Below, piece by piece: positions 44,612 to 54,650 of a DNA stretch of 64,000 nucleotides. The DNA is taken from contig JBBELK010000062.1 of assembly GCA_037783545.1 (NCBI GenBank), positions 2,046,001-2,110,000 on the forward strand, written 5' to 3'. Within the stretch, counting starts at the first letter, position 1, and each line of letters opens with the position of its first letter. The notes below the pieces were generated by a model. The model was not told the DNA's origin. It searched no databases and saw only the letters and a program-made list of their open reading frames with translations. The position numbers and the translations under genes were made by a program. The stretch comes from Henricia sp. BOLD:AAB3569 (lineage: Eukaryota > Echinodermata > Asteroidea > Spinulosida > Echinasteridae).

Positions 44612-45736
44612 CTGACAAGTGCAAACAAAATACAGGTCTGATAGTATAAGCACATGCTACTTGTTATAAGGCAAAACAATCACAATGTAATTTTAACTGA
44701 GCAACAACCGTCTGTAAAAATTGTGTAGCGTTTCAGGTGTTTTTCTGTTAAAAAAGTAAAATTCGAACAGTAACCTTTAGTGTTTTTGAAATTTGTTGTT
44801 AGTGCACAAACATTCTTCCGTCTGTGTACATTTTTATTTTCTGTTTGATTACAGCCGATTTGCCGTACAGTTTTATACAGGAACAAGACACTTAAATCTT
44901 CATGTTAAAATATAGACTGGTTCCCGCTCCACATATTCCACATACAACGACTGAATATGAGGACCGGCTACGGTGTTGTTTAAAATAGCACTAAGCATTA
45001 TGCCATGCATTTATTTTTAGGAGCGCATAACCGTTTATTTTCAAAAGAGTGAATAACAATTTGAAAAGGGTTATTCCATATTTGGCCAATAAAACACATG
45101 CCCATTATAGCATCGAAATTCAAATTCAAACCTTGACTGCATCATCGTAAAATAAACACGCGTCGAAACACTGTCCACGAATCGTACCCGACGATTAACG
45201 ATAACGTCTGGACGACCGGACGTGCATTCGGGTAACTTCGGGAACCTTCGGAAAAAGGAGGAATTCCTCCTGTTTTAATATGGCGGACAAACATTGTATA
45301 CTGGTGGTTGCTGGACCTTAAAATCGGTCGTGGAATGTTTTGGTCCGGGAACCAGACTAGTTAAAATACAGCCACGTTACTGTTTACCAACAGATAATAT
45401 ACTGTGTTCCGCCCATGTTCCCTGGTATGCGTCAAAAACTGCGCAAAGCGAATACTTGTATACGTTGTCGCGTGGGAAATTCACAACAGCAAAGTCCAGC
45501 TACACGTGTTTGCGGCTGTGCGTGCAATTTAATGTCTGAAAATGCCAGCTTTTGTTGGGCGTTTCATGTCGAAATTTGTACTGGAAATTGTTCAGTGAAG
45601 TGATGACTTAAAGATAGTATACATGATCGGTAAACTGTTACAAATATATTGATCCCTCTGTGTGATTGAAGATATTCATGATAAAAACTAACCTGGACAA
45701 AAACGGGCTCCGTACTTCATCAATGGATTTACAGTC
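44612..45736. other. Cathepsin intron, no gene seen
   Basis: AT-rich intron sequence. GACTGGTTCCCGCTCCACA at about 44918 is a stray half of the palindromic MITE at 47138. Open + strand frames near 45294-45603 have no recognisable domain. Confidence 0.5.
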
Positions 45737-45908
45737 ATTTCGCCCCAAACTACTTCGCCCTGAACCACGGCATGTGCACGACGTTGTTTTGAGGAGAAGT
45801 GGCTTGTGGGCGAAGTAGTGTTTAGAGAGGTGGTTTGGGGCCGGAATGGCACTTGGGCGAAGTGGTTCTGGACGAAGTGGTCCAGGGCGAAAAGGTCTTA
45901 GGGCGAAT
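45737..45908. repeat. TTCGCCC / GGGCGAA motif cluster
   Basis: TTCGCCCC and TTCGCCCTGAACCA at the left face GGGCGAAGTGGT, GGTCCAGGGCGAA and GGGCGAATT at the right. The motif occurs six to eight times in 170 bases in two opposed orientations, giving a foldback element with arms about 35 bases long. Confidence 0.55.
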
Positions 45909-46248
45909 TAAATGTACATCTCGCGAGACGAAAAATAATTATTTTGCTTATTTTTATAAAGACTATAGCACTACATCAGACAAAACCATTTCAGGGAAAG
46001 ATTCAAGCCGTCATCATGTTTATATCGTGTAAGTAGTGTGTAAATCTGTGAAAATGTCTGATTATTCAAGATACCAATCATGTGTAGGCCTTTAAACCAT
46101 GGGGCTATAAAAAGTAGGCCCCTAGCTGTTCTACATGTCATGATTTTTCTTTTAGGTTTTTGTGTATTAGATGCGTGTTGTTTGTCGTGCAATACTATAT
46201 ATGTATATATATATAATAAAAAGGGTGCTGCGTAGCACTGTGAATTGA

Positions 46249-46779
46249 CAAATAGACGTACCAATCAGCTCCTTCAGACGTGATCAGACAATCGGTGATC
46301 ACATCGTGCGGTCTAAACTCAACCCCCCTCCCACCCCTGGAACTACCGTTGGTATTACCGTACTCTGTGGAAGACCCCGGTGTGACACCTGCCGCCACGT
46401 TAGTGACTGCTCATCGGTCAAGGGCCCCCGTGGGATACACCATATCAGGGGACATTTCACATGTACGACCAAGAACCTAGTATATTGCATCGTCTGCAAA
46501 TGTTGCAACAAACTGTACGTGGGAGAAACTAAGCGACGGCTTGCTGATCGGTTCACTGAACACCTACGTAGCGTACGTCTCAGACAGCCAGGATTAGCGG
46601 TTGCGCAACATTTCAGCGAACCCGGCCATTCACCCAACGACATGAGGGTTTGTGTCCTAGCAACAACGCACTCCGACGCTCAACGCGCAGAAAAGGAACA
46701 GCGTCTTATCCACAAGCTCGGCACGCTGCAGCCCGGTGGAATAAATGCGGATTTTTCTGCGTTTGTTCCACGTTATTAA
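46249..46779 (+). pseudogene. Penelope-like element, C-terminal GIY-YIG fragment
   Basis: The + strand frame reads SSFRRDQTIGDHIVRSKLNP, then a Cys-rich linker (CGRPRCDTCRHVSDC) and a GIY-YIG endonuclease core: VYCIVCKCCNKLYVGETKRR, LADRFTEHLRS, and a C-terminal KEQRLIHKLGTL helix, ending at 46779. This is the standard C-terminus of Penelope-like retroelements, where the nuclease nicks target DNA. The RT is absent upstream, so the copy is 5'-truncated. TA-repeat tracts flank both sides (about 46195-46220 and 46825-46855). It is in the cathepsin intron, opposite strand. Confidence 0.82.
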
Positions 46780-47137
46780 TGAGCCACAACCCCTGATGAA
46801 GGACACCGGGATTTTGTACATACGTCTATATATATAATATATATATATATACAATATTCCCGTATTTTAATTGCCAGGATACCCCCCTCAAATTTTTCTC
46901 ATAACGGATCTGAAACTCTACTGGCCGCATATATTTTTTGAACTAATTTATCGGGAGGGGGGCAGCAGGGTGTTCAACAGTTATGAACACCGCCAAATTC
47001 TGCGTATGCATAAACATTGGGGACGGTTTCGACTTTGAAATTGTTTGGCGCAAAACAGCCCCGGAACCCGGAAAGCTGATGATGCGCCACCCGGCCATAA
47101 TTTCTGTCATTAGTGGTGCTGTCTTGTTGTGGCAATT

Positions 47138-47230
47138 TAGACTGGTTTCCGCTCTACAAATTCCACATGCAACGAATGAATATGAGATTTATTCGTTGTA
47201 TGTGAAATTTGTGAAGCGGAAACCAGTCTA
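47138..47230. mobile_element. 93-bp palindromic MITE (TAGACTGGTTTCCGC)
   Basis: TAGACTGGTTTCCGCTCTAC at the left and its complement at the right fold into one near-complete hairpin. Half-copies occur at about 33776 (TGTGGAGCGGGAACCAGTCTA) and about 44918. The terminal TA suggests a TA target. Confidence 0.85.
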
Positions 47231-47314
47231 CTCGCGATTGGGTACGGATTCCCAGCTTATAGCGCCGTGTAATAATTTAACCATCGATATTTATACACTG
47301 GATGAAGTATGCAA

Positions 47315-47562
47315 TTAGCCTTTTAGAAGTATGGCGGAACAAAAGGAGAGGGCGCAATTTCATCTGGGTATGAATGTTTTTATCAATTGTATTTCTTTCC
47401 AAAAACTTGATTTACATGTTGTAATTATAATACATAGACAGAATTATAAATAAAATTAATAAGTGTAAAGTGAAAAACTGAGTTATTTTGCATTTTAGTC
47501 GATTTTATACCCACTGCAAAGTGCGCCCTCCTATTGTGTCTGCCATACTTCAAAAAGGCTAA
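47315..47562. mobile_element. 248-bp MITE (TTAGCCTTTTAGAAG ends)
   Basis: TTAGCCTTTTAGAAGTATGG at the left and its near complement at the right; the arms extend about 55 bases (GGAGAGGGCGCA, TGGGTAT). A solo end is at 42520-42560. Confidence 0.8.
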
Positions 47563-47580
47563 TAGCAGTTGGCTATACGG

Positions 47581-47774
47581 GAATTAAAGCCACGCGCCGG
47601 CCGCCATTGTACCCCACGTACAATGCTTGGCCTAGACTGCTCCCCGGTCCATGCGATCGCTTGCATTCTATTTAACACATGTAGACCATGATGTAGACTA
47701 GTGAGGACAGTATGACCAGTATAGGCAATGTATTGTATTCGGTGGGGTACAATGGCGGACGTTGGCTTCAATTT
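47581..47774. mobile_element. 194-bp MITE with GCCATTGTACCCCAC arms
   Basis: GAATTAAAGCCACGCG plus GCCGCCATTGTACCCCAC at the left face GTGGGGTACAATGGCGGAC plus GGCTTCAATTTT at the right. It abuts the previous MITE. No gene is seen from here to 48299. Confidence 0.65.
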
Positions 47775-48299
47775 TAGACGCGTTGCTTCATCCAGTGTAT
47801 GTTCGATGAATTTAACAAGGCAAGTGAATCGGCACCAGTCTTCCACAAATCGCACGACATGCATATCGCATGAGCATGAGTTTGATTTATTGTCTGTCTA
47901 AAATGGGCCCCAAGTCTTTTTACATTCGAAATACTGATAGTATGCATTTGTATATTTTACACGGAGGTTCCAATGCGAGTACAAATTATATGCTACCGCT
48001 ATATTAACACTATGAAATATAGTCGGAAATGTCAGTCAATTTCGAACTGAATTCTGGTAATAGAAATGAAACAGCGTGATAACGATTCGTATTAATAATT
48101 ACGATCAAGACGTTAACTTACTCTCAAAATTTCACCTTAATATTTTGTATTTGTTTTGGTTTTCTTGTTATGAATATTATTTTTGCGATGTATTTTATAT
48201 GATTGTTAAGTTGGAGCTAGATCTAATTTCCAGAACATCTGGACATGCTCCTTTAATAGTTTATTTGCAATAAACTCATGGCAATAACTTTGTATTTAC

Positions 48300-48529
48300 C
48301 AAAGTGTTTGTCCTTGTTGAAGCTGACATTGTAACCATCTCGGCAGGTGTGATGGCAGGTCGGTGTCGGAACATTGGGGCCGCATGGTTTAAGATTCCCG
48401 GGCTCGTGGTGGTCACAGCTCGGAATGGAGTACGGCCGGCAACCACTACTGCTGTTGTAAAGGCCTCCGGTCACAAGGCCGTTCGATTTCCAGAACATCC
48501 ATGCTGTGCTTGGGTACCCTCCTTTGCAC
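48300..48529 (-). CDS. ctsb: Cathepsin B-like protease, occluding-loop exon
   Basis: First recognisable exon of a papain-family (C1A) lysosomal cysteine protease on the minus strand. It lies between acceptor TATGTGCAG and donor GTAAAT and encodes CKGGYPSTAWMFWKSNGLVT, GGLYNSSSGCRPYSIPSC, the occluding-loop CDHHEPGNLKPC with the His-His pair that gives cathepsin B its dipeptidyl-carboxypeptidase activity, and CHHTCRDGY. It is 230 bases; one leading base completes a codon and one trailing base joins the exon at 44611. The upstream exons (signal peptide, propeptide, and the CGSCWAF active-site cysteine) were not found between here and the window end. They may lie beyond 64000 past a further long intron, or be missing. 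The gene as seen spans 18.9 kb, mostly element-filled introns. Confidence 0.92.
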
Positions 48530-48970
48530 CTGCACATATATAAAGAAAAAAGTAAAGATTTCGAGTTGGTTAAAATAATGAAATATGAACAAATTATATC
48601 GTGGACGATTGGAACGACAGCCGCTGTGCATGAACTGGACCTGTTAGTGAAGTATGGCGGTAACCGTGCGGTACATAGAATACTTCGCACATTACTTTTT
48701 GTTGATCGGCAAAATAAACCACACCATTCTCTATTTCGTTATTTGGACGAAAATTCACGATGAGTACATGTTTTAACACGTTCATTTCAACATGTAATTT
48801 CGGATAGTCCAGCTTAAAAATGCAAAGAGTAATGTGCGAGGTATTTATACGAGATAGTCTGGAGTTTGACTCATTCGTACGTACGCGAGCGCCCTAGTTG
48901 GAGGGCGGGACTTATGCAAATCTATCACGCAACTGGTCGATTCAGATCTGACCTATTGGCCTGGATGTCA

Positions 48971-49140
48971 TAGACTGCCGAAGTAAATACGTCACCTTTT
49001 GTTGGTTGCCTAGGCAATTGGATCTAAACTAAAAATCACTCAACCGTGTCCCAGTGCTTTTCCAATGGTACTTCACCCGACGGCCATGATAGTTTAGATC
49101 CAATTGCCATGGCAACGCACGTCACACTTCGGCTGTCTAT
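48971..49140. mobile_element. MITE with CAATTGGATCTAAAC arms, copy 1
   Basis: The left arm TAGACTGCCGAAGT, GTCACC, GGCAATTGGATCTAAAC faces GTTTAGATCCAATTGCCATG, GTCACACTTCGGCTGTCTA at the right. A relative with the same arm order is at 58721-58861. Confidence 0.7.
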
Positions 49141-49189
49141 TGACGACATTTTGACACGTTTGCGGAGTTACAGGTACATGTACGCCTCT

Positions 49190-49660
49190 ACAATCTGGGA
49201 TAAAATTCTTATGGGGTAGATATTTTTGTGTACGTGTATATCATTTGAAAGAAGGCTTACTATATTTCGCTAAAAGCTAAACGCAGTTCATCTGAATAAA
49301 GATACGTAGGCCTATCTATTGAAACAATGTCCTGACCTGGCTGTTCATTTCAACATTAGCCGCTGGTAACAATGGACGCTACCACTGCACGGAGTGAGGC
49401 GCGTGTGAAATACCGTGATTGGGTCTTGCTATGGCAACAGCGTCCCTAGCTGCAATTTGAATCATGAATATTGTGGCGCAAACATGTTGCACAAGGCTAC
49501 GTGCACGTGCTACGTGCACGTGCGGCGGCATTACCGCGATGACCAAACTAAAATGTTACGCGCGGCGCGTGATTGGTTAGTTGCGATCACTGTCACTTGC
49601 TAATTAATATTCATATAAGTCCCGAATACAGCCTAGCTCAACTGGATTCAGCAAAGTTGT
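49190..49660 (+). repeat. Second copy of the 35.7-36.1 kb repeat core
   Basis: It shares the ordered blocks GCAGTTCATCTGAATAAAGA, GGACGCTACCACT, GGCAACAGCGTCC, GCTACGTGCACG, TTGCGATCACTGTCACTTGC and TACAGCCTAGCTCAACT with the core at about 35740-36170. The outer inverted arm found there is absent here. Confidence 0.65.
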
Positions 49661-51499
49661 TGGTGGGTACCAACAACCTTGCGACAGGAAATGGGCCATG
49701 GCCTAATCTTTTGGCGAGACGTGCTTTTTGGCGGGATCGCGACCATAGCGAAAGATACAAACGTAAATAGACTATGCACCATTGACCGCGAGAGGGCGTG
49801 CCTGAAATACAGTCGAAGAGCACGTCTTTTCTATACCTTTGTATGACACGGTGGAATGCGTGACGTCATCTAATTTCCATATTTCATTTCTAAAGCTCTG
49901 TGTCGGTCTGGTACCCAGAGGACATCAACATGATAAGTGAACCAGACAGTATTTGTCGATGCGTTTCCAGTACTTAGTACCCTCTGATTGATCGATCAGC
50001 AGGGAAACAACACATTGCCGACGGACGGAGCTAGCTCGATGCACTGACTCGCCTGTCCGGCCGTGCCGCTTGCCGGCCCGGCGTTAGCCTTGTCCAAGGC
50101 GGTCTTTGGTTGTTTTGTTTGCCATACGAGAGAATATTGGGTCTAGCGCATGAACACCACACACGGCATCAAAACGAGCCACCGTGCGGTCACGACTTCC
50201 ATACCAACCCGTACAGCAACAAACGTCGCTGCGTACATGTGCACTATGGTGCGTACGGCCTGCCCTAGCTCAAAAGATCGCCTTGCCGGGTCTGTCACTT
50301 CTGGGTTTAATGTCTTTCTTTAATTTTTCGGCCAGTTTTGGCTGAAAATGGCTGGGCTTTGGATGTTTTATTAATTACTAACAATTATTAAACATGTATG
50401 AACACCGTGTGGTAAGGCTGACTGCACAAGCCTCCGTAGGAGCCACTGGGGCAGGGTGCGCCACTCTGTCTGAAATTGCATGCTCTCTGAGCACTAGTCT
50501 CGTGGCCAGATCTGCTGGGGATGCTCGCCCAACACGTCTGGAGATTTGCTATGAAAACTCGTCGCTGATTGGTTGATAGTCGGTGCGGGACCCCTGCGAA
50601 GCTTTTGGCTCAATATAACCGCGGTAGAGCTCGGACGGCTGCACACACATACACCAGTATCACAACACACATCAAATAGTCATTACATGAAACATGACAC
50701 TCACCCACATTACATTTCAGTTTCGCCACGAGACTACCCGAGAACATGTACTTGCACTGGGTTTCTGAGACGCGCAGCTCTGGAGGTCAGCTCTTGGACC
50801 TAGAGGAAATCACCTAAAGGGCCCGTTTTATCAATGAAACCCATGCTATAAAACCCCTCTACAGTTACAGTCATAACAAATCCTATTTGGAGCTTGTTTT
50901 GTGGGTTAAAACGAAGATTGTTTGTTTTTTATGTTAATGCAATAAGCATATCCATGACCAAGGTCTGTGCACAAACGATTCCACTTTTTTTCTCAAATTT
51001 TAGAATACATGGCTGTTTAAGTTTGTTTTTCATGTTGCCTGTTGTAAGCCATGACAAAACTGGGGGAGAAAACTGCAGCAATTTTCCTCAAGTCCTACTT
51101 GAAGTCTTATGTTTTTTCTTAACTTTTCCATTCCGTCTTCCTTAAGTGATGCACTCCAAACAGCGCCCTCTGTCTGTGATTTATTGCAATGAAATCTTCA
51201 ACTTTGAAAAGTCTACCTTTTATTTATTTTACATCCAAACAAACAATAGTAAGTAATCTGTCATATGAAGCAAAGATTAGGCACAAAGTTGTTTAGCATG
51301 TCATGGGCCCTTTGAGGAGATGTCTTAAAAGAGATTCCAAAGTGATTGGTCGATAATTGCCTTTTTAATCACAGGTTGATTGTATTCAAGAAACTTCTGT
51401 TCTTATCAGGAATTGGCATGATAGGAAACTTGTTATGGGAAAGGATACACCAAAATGTCTTTCCTTGTCTTTTATTGTCGCCACTAACTACCGTAGCGT
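49661..51499. other. No gene recognised
   Basis: Mixed-composition sequence with a CpG-rich part at about 50010-50300. Open frames at 50394-50803 and 50894-51145 have no recognisable domain. No upstream cathepsin exon was found here. Confidence 0.45.
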
Positions 51500-51880
51500 G
51501 CTGCTAAAAGGTGCTGTCACACCATAAGGCGCTGCTCTAAAGGGTGCCTTCCCACCATAGCACGCGGATAAAGGGGCTGTCACACCAAATGAGCCACTAA
51601 AGGTCGCGTTCCTTCCATAGGGGACAGTTAAAAGATGTCACACCATAAAACACTGCTAAAGAGCTCCTTCTCACCATAGCGCGCACCTAAAGTGTCTGAC
51701 ACACCATAAGGTGCTGCTAAAGGGCACATTGTCACCATAGCACGCACCTAAAGGGTGCTACCATACCACAATGCGCTGCTAAAGGGCGCCATCACACCAT
51801 AGCGCGCGGCCAAAGGGTGCTGTCACACCTTATGGCGCGGCTAAAGGGTGCCTCCCCACGACAGGGCATGGCGAAAGGTA
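51500..51880 (+). repeat. Degenerate minisatellite, block 1
   Basis: About ten units of roughly 35 bases with the core CTAAAGGGTGCTGTCACACC followed by ATAAGGCGCTG, strongly diverged from each other. The same units resume at 52795. Confidence 0.8.
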
Positions 51881-52099
51881 GCCAAGGTTGGACGTCGTCT
51901 TCGTTGCATTACGAGTGACGTCCAGGTTACGATGTCTCTAAACAGGGGGACTGAAACTTCCACATAATTTTTAAGCTATATTACCTTTTAATGGACGTCG
52001 AATTTATGTCCATAATATATGCTTGACGTCTTCATTTACAGGAACGGAAGGTTTAAATGTCATATACACCAAATTTGATGAAAAAGTAGTGAAATCTAA

Positions 52100-52285
52100 A
52101 GCCCGGTTTCCATATAGACGTAACAAACGCGGAGAGTGCCGCAAACTAGCAACGCAAACAGTAACGCAGACAGTCGGCAAAGTTGAACCAAGTTTAACTT
52201 TGCCGACTGTTTCCGTCAGTGTTTGCGTTTGGGTTGTTTGCGTCTAGTCTGCGTGTGCGCGTTACGATTATATGGAAACCAGGCT
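52100..52285. mobile_element. 186-bp full-length palindrome (MITE-like)
   Basis: AGCCCGGTTTCCATATAGAC at the left end is complementary to the right end ATATGGAAACCAGGCT. The fold continues to a centre at GGCAAAGTTGAACC / AAGTTTAACTTTGCC, with only scattered mismatches. It lies between the two minisatellite blocks. The rest of 51881-52794 holds a CpG-rich stretch (about 52330-52490) and no gene. Confidence 0.85.
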
Positions 52286-52794
52286 TGAGGCACAACCTAA
52301 CGTTAAAGTTCAGAGAAATAAATAACAGCTGCCGTCGCGTCACGCTTCGTAAAGTTTGGATAGGCTTGCGCGTGCGGCACCAGGATTTCAGGCACGCAAA
52401 GCGCCGAGGCCATGGCCTAGTTCAGTTGCGACGCGCGCACGGCCGGCCGGCCGGCACGCTTACGCGGGACTACGCGCGCGGTGAGAACAAAATAAGCTGA
52501 ACGTATTAAACTTGGCTGGTAGGGATTGTTTGTGCACAAATATATAGCAAATTAGCGTGACTTTTTGCCGGAATATGCAGTTCGGTGATGTTTAGTGGAT
52601 TTCTAAACCTGGCAATCCCAAAGATTAGGACACATGGAACTTTGTTAGCACATTACCGGCTTCCAGCACAAGGTAGAAATATTGATATTTTTCTTTACAA
52701 AAATCCAGCCCCCCCCTGTTTTTGGAACTTCATACCCTGGACTCCGTATCCCCATGTAGTATGCGGTACGGAGTCCAACCTGGGCTAGGCGAAA

Positions 52795-53245
52795 GGGTGC
52801 TATCACACCATAAGGCGCCGCTAAAGCTCGCCTTCCCACCATGCCCTACGTCTAAAGGGTGCTGTCACTCCATAAGATTCCGCTAAGAGCGCCTTCCCAC
52901 CATAGAGCGTGCGTCGTTACACCAAAAGATGCCGCGAAAGTGTGGTGTGCGCTTGCACCATAGGGTGCGGCTGAAGGGTGCTGTTACACAATAAGATGCC
53001 GCTAAATGGCGCCATACCAACATACATGTCGCGTGCCAGTAACACCATTAGGTGCTGCCAAAGGGTGCCTTCCCACCACATCGTGCTGCCAAAGGGTGCC
53101 TTCCCACCACAGCGTGCTGCTAAAGGGTGACGTCACACCATCTTATCACCATAGCTAAAGGGTGCTGCCACACTATAACACCATTAGGCGCTGCTAAAGG
53201 GCATATTTCCACCATAAGGCACGGCTAAAGGGTAATGCTTCGCCA
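52795..53245 (+). repeat. Degenerate minisatellite, block 2
   Basis: About twelve units of the same roughly 35-base family as 51500-51880, including a near-exact doublet CAAAGGGTGCCTTCCCACCA at about 53068-53110. The two blocks were probably one array split by the intervening 0.9 kb. Confidence 0.8.
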
Positions 53246-53404
53246 TAATATACCGCTTGGAGGTACGGTAGAGCACGGTACAGCACGGTTGAAGATCGGC
53301 GTCTATCGTCCTCTACCGCAGAGGTAACCGTATCGGTACCGTGGGCTACCGCGCTCTACCGTGGGCTACCCCGCTGTGCCGGAAAACGGATTTCTAATTT
53401 GTGT

Positions 53405-54367
53405 AATGCTACGTTTACACCATGTCCCCGGCAGTCCCGGCGCCCCGGTTTGGCCAAAACGTAGCGTGCCGTGGAACTTTTGTCGTCTTTTTATTACTTT
53501 GGCTCGACTCGGCCCTAGTTGGGCCGGTGTGTTGCGTTCTACCGAGGTGCGTTACGTCCCGGTACGAAAAGCGTGGCGCGCCGTGCCGGTTCCGGGCCGC
53601 GAGGCGGACGGCGCGCTACGTTTCAAGTGCGTTCTACTACGGATGGGTCCACGTCCCAGGCCGGCCTGCTAAGTTCTGATGCGGTGCCTCACGTCCGTCC
53701 CGTTCGTGTCACGTTTGTTGTCCCGGCCCAATACGTTCCCGACGGTGTGCGAGGGTCTGCTGCTGCGACCTGCGACTGAACGTGGCAGCTGTCACGTTTC
53801 ACGCCCGGTGGTCACCCGGTGGTCTCCCGGTGAGCCCCGGTGGGTATAAATAGTGCGCTCCACACCTTCATTTTTACTTCGTCCTGGAGCGCGACGCAGT
53901 GAGGCGTAACTGGCCGTTAGCAACAACCGTCACACACCTTGTCGCACCGCAGTTCACCAGGCCGCATTCACACCATGCTGTGGCCGCTACCGTGTCGGGC
54001 CCTGGCAGACCGTGGGGTGCCGGGCTTCCAAACGTGGCGGAGCGCGAGGCACCGGCCGCGATCAGAGGTCCCCGGCATCCCAAGGTGCCACACCCCGGTG
54101 AGTCAAGGCACACTGCGGTACGGTCCGTCACGCCCTGTGACGGAAGCCCCATCCCACTGCGGCCCAGGACGATTCTCATTAGTGCCGGGACTGCCGGGGC
54201 AAATTTTTTGACAGAGCTGCTCACCGGCCGGTGGCAAGGGTGAGCTACGGTCATTAACGTTTCGCCACCCCGGTCCCCTACGCTCCCCGACGTCCATCCC
54301 GGTGCCTCCACGGTGCTCCTCTACCGGGGCGCCGGGACTGCCGGGGACATGGTGTAAACGTAGCATT
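53405..54367. mobile_element. GC-rich 0.96-kb element with 44-bp inverted ends
   Basis: The ends AATGCTACGTTTACACCATG and the exact complement continue through CCCCGGCAGTCCCGGCGCCC. TA next to each end suggests a TA target. The interior is about 65 percent GC by eye and CpG-rich, with open frames on both strands (for example 53899-54243), none with a recognisable domain. A TATA-like box lies inside. Confidence 0.8.
53845..53853 (+). promoter_or_regulatory. TATA-like box in the GC-rich element
   Basis: TATAAATAG in an otherwise GC-rich region, preceded by CCCCGGTGGG, 54 bases upstream of an ATG at 53899. Suggestive of a promoter; no start site is known. Confidence 0.3.
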
Positions 54368-54650
54368 ATGTTTAAAAATTAAGAATTCACCGCACGGACA
54401 CCGCACTGTACCGGCCGCGTCGCCTCTACGTTGAACACTGTTGCAACACGGTAGATATACGGTGGAGATACGGTAGACCACAGTTAGAACATGGCAGATC
54501 GTGTTTGGAACACGGTAGGAACACGGCAGACACACGGTAGAGCCGTGTTGACACCGTGTTCTACCGCGTTCTGTCGTGTTGTACCGTGGGGACAGTGACC
54601 GTCGACCTCGATTTTCGGGCCGGTAGAGCACCGTGCTGTACCGCGTTCTA

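Larger units (their letters stand above)
53255..54650. repeat. ACGGTAGA / CTACCGT short-repeat array
   Basis: Runs of ACGGTAG, ACACGG, TCTACCG and GGGCTACCG in both orientations occur at about 53262-53390 and about 54435-54650. The two halves are separated by the GC-rich inverted-end element at 53405-54367, which appears to have inserted into the array. Confidence 0.65.

Noticed and set aside
45415-45603. FCWAF string in a + strand frame, resembling the cathepsin active-site CWAF
   Set aside because: It is on the opposite strand from the cathepsin gene, lies between exons that already join in phase, and lacks the surrounding CGS context.
46786-46825. CTGATGA after the Penelope fragment as a hammerhead ribozyme core
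   Set aside because: The required GAAA side of the core and a convincing stem I/III are not visible; only the CTGATGA matches.
53899-54243. Open frame inside the GC-rich element as a real gene
   Set aside because: High GC content lowers stop frequency; frames are open on both strands here and no domain is recognisable.
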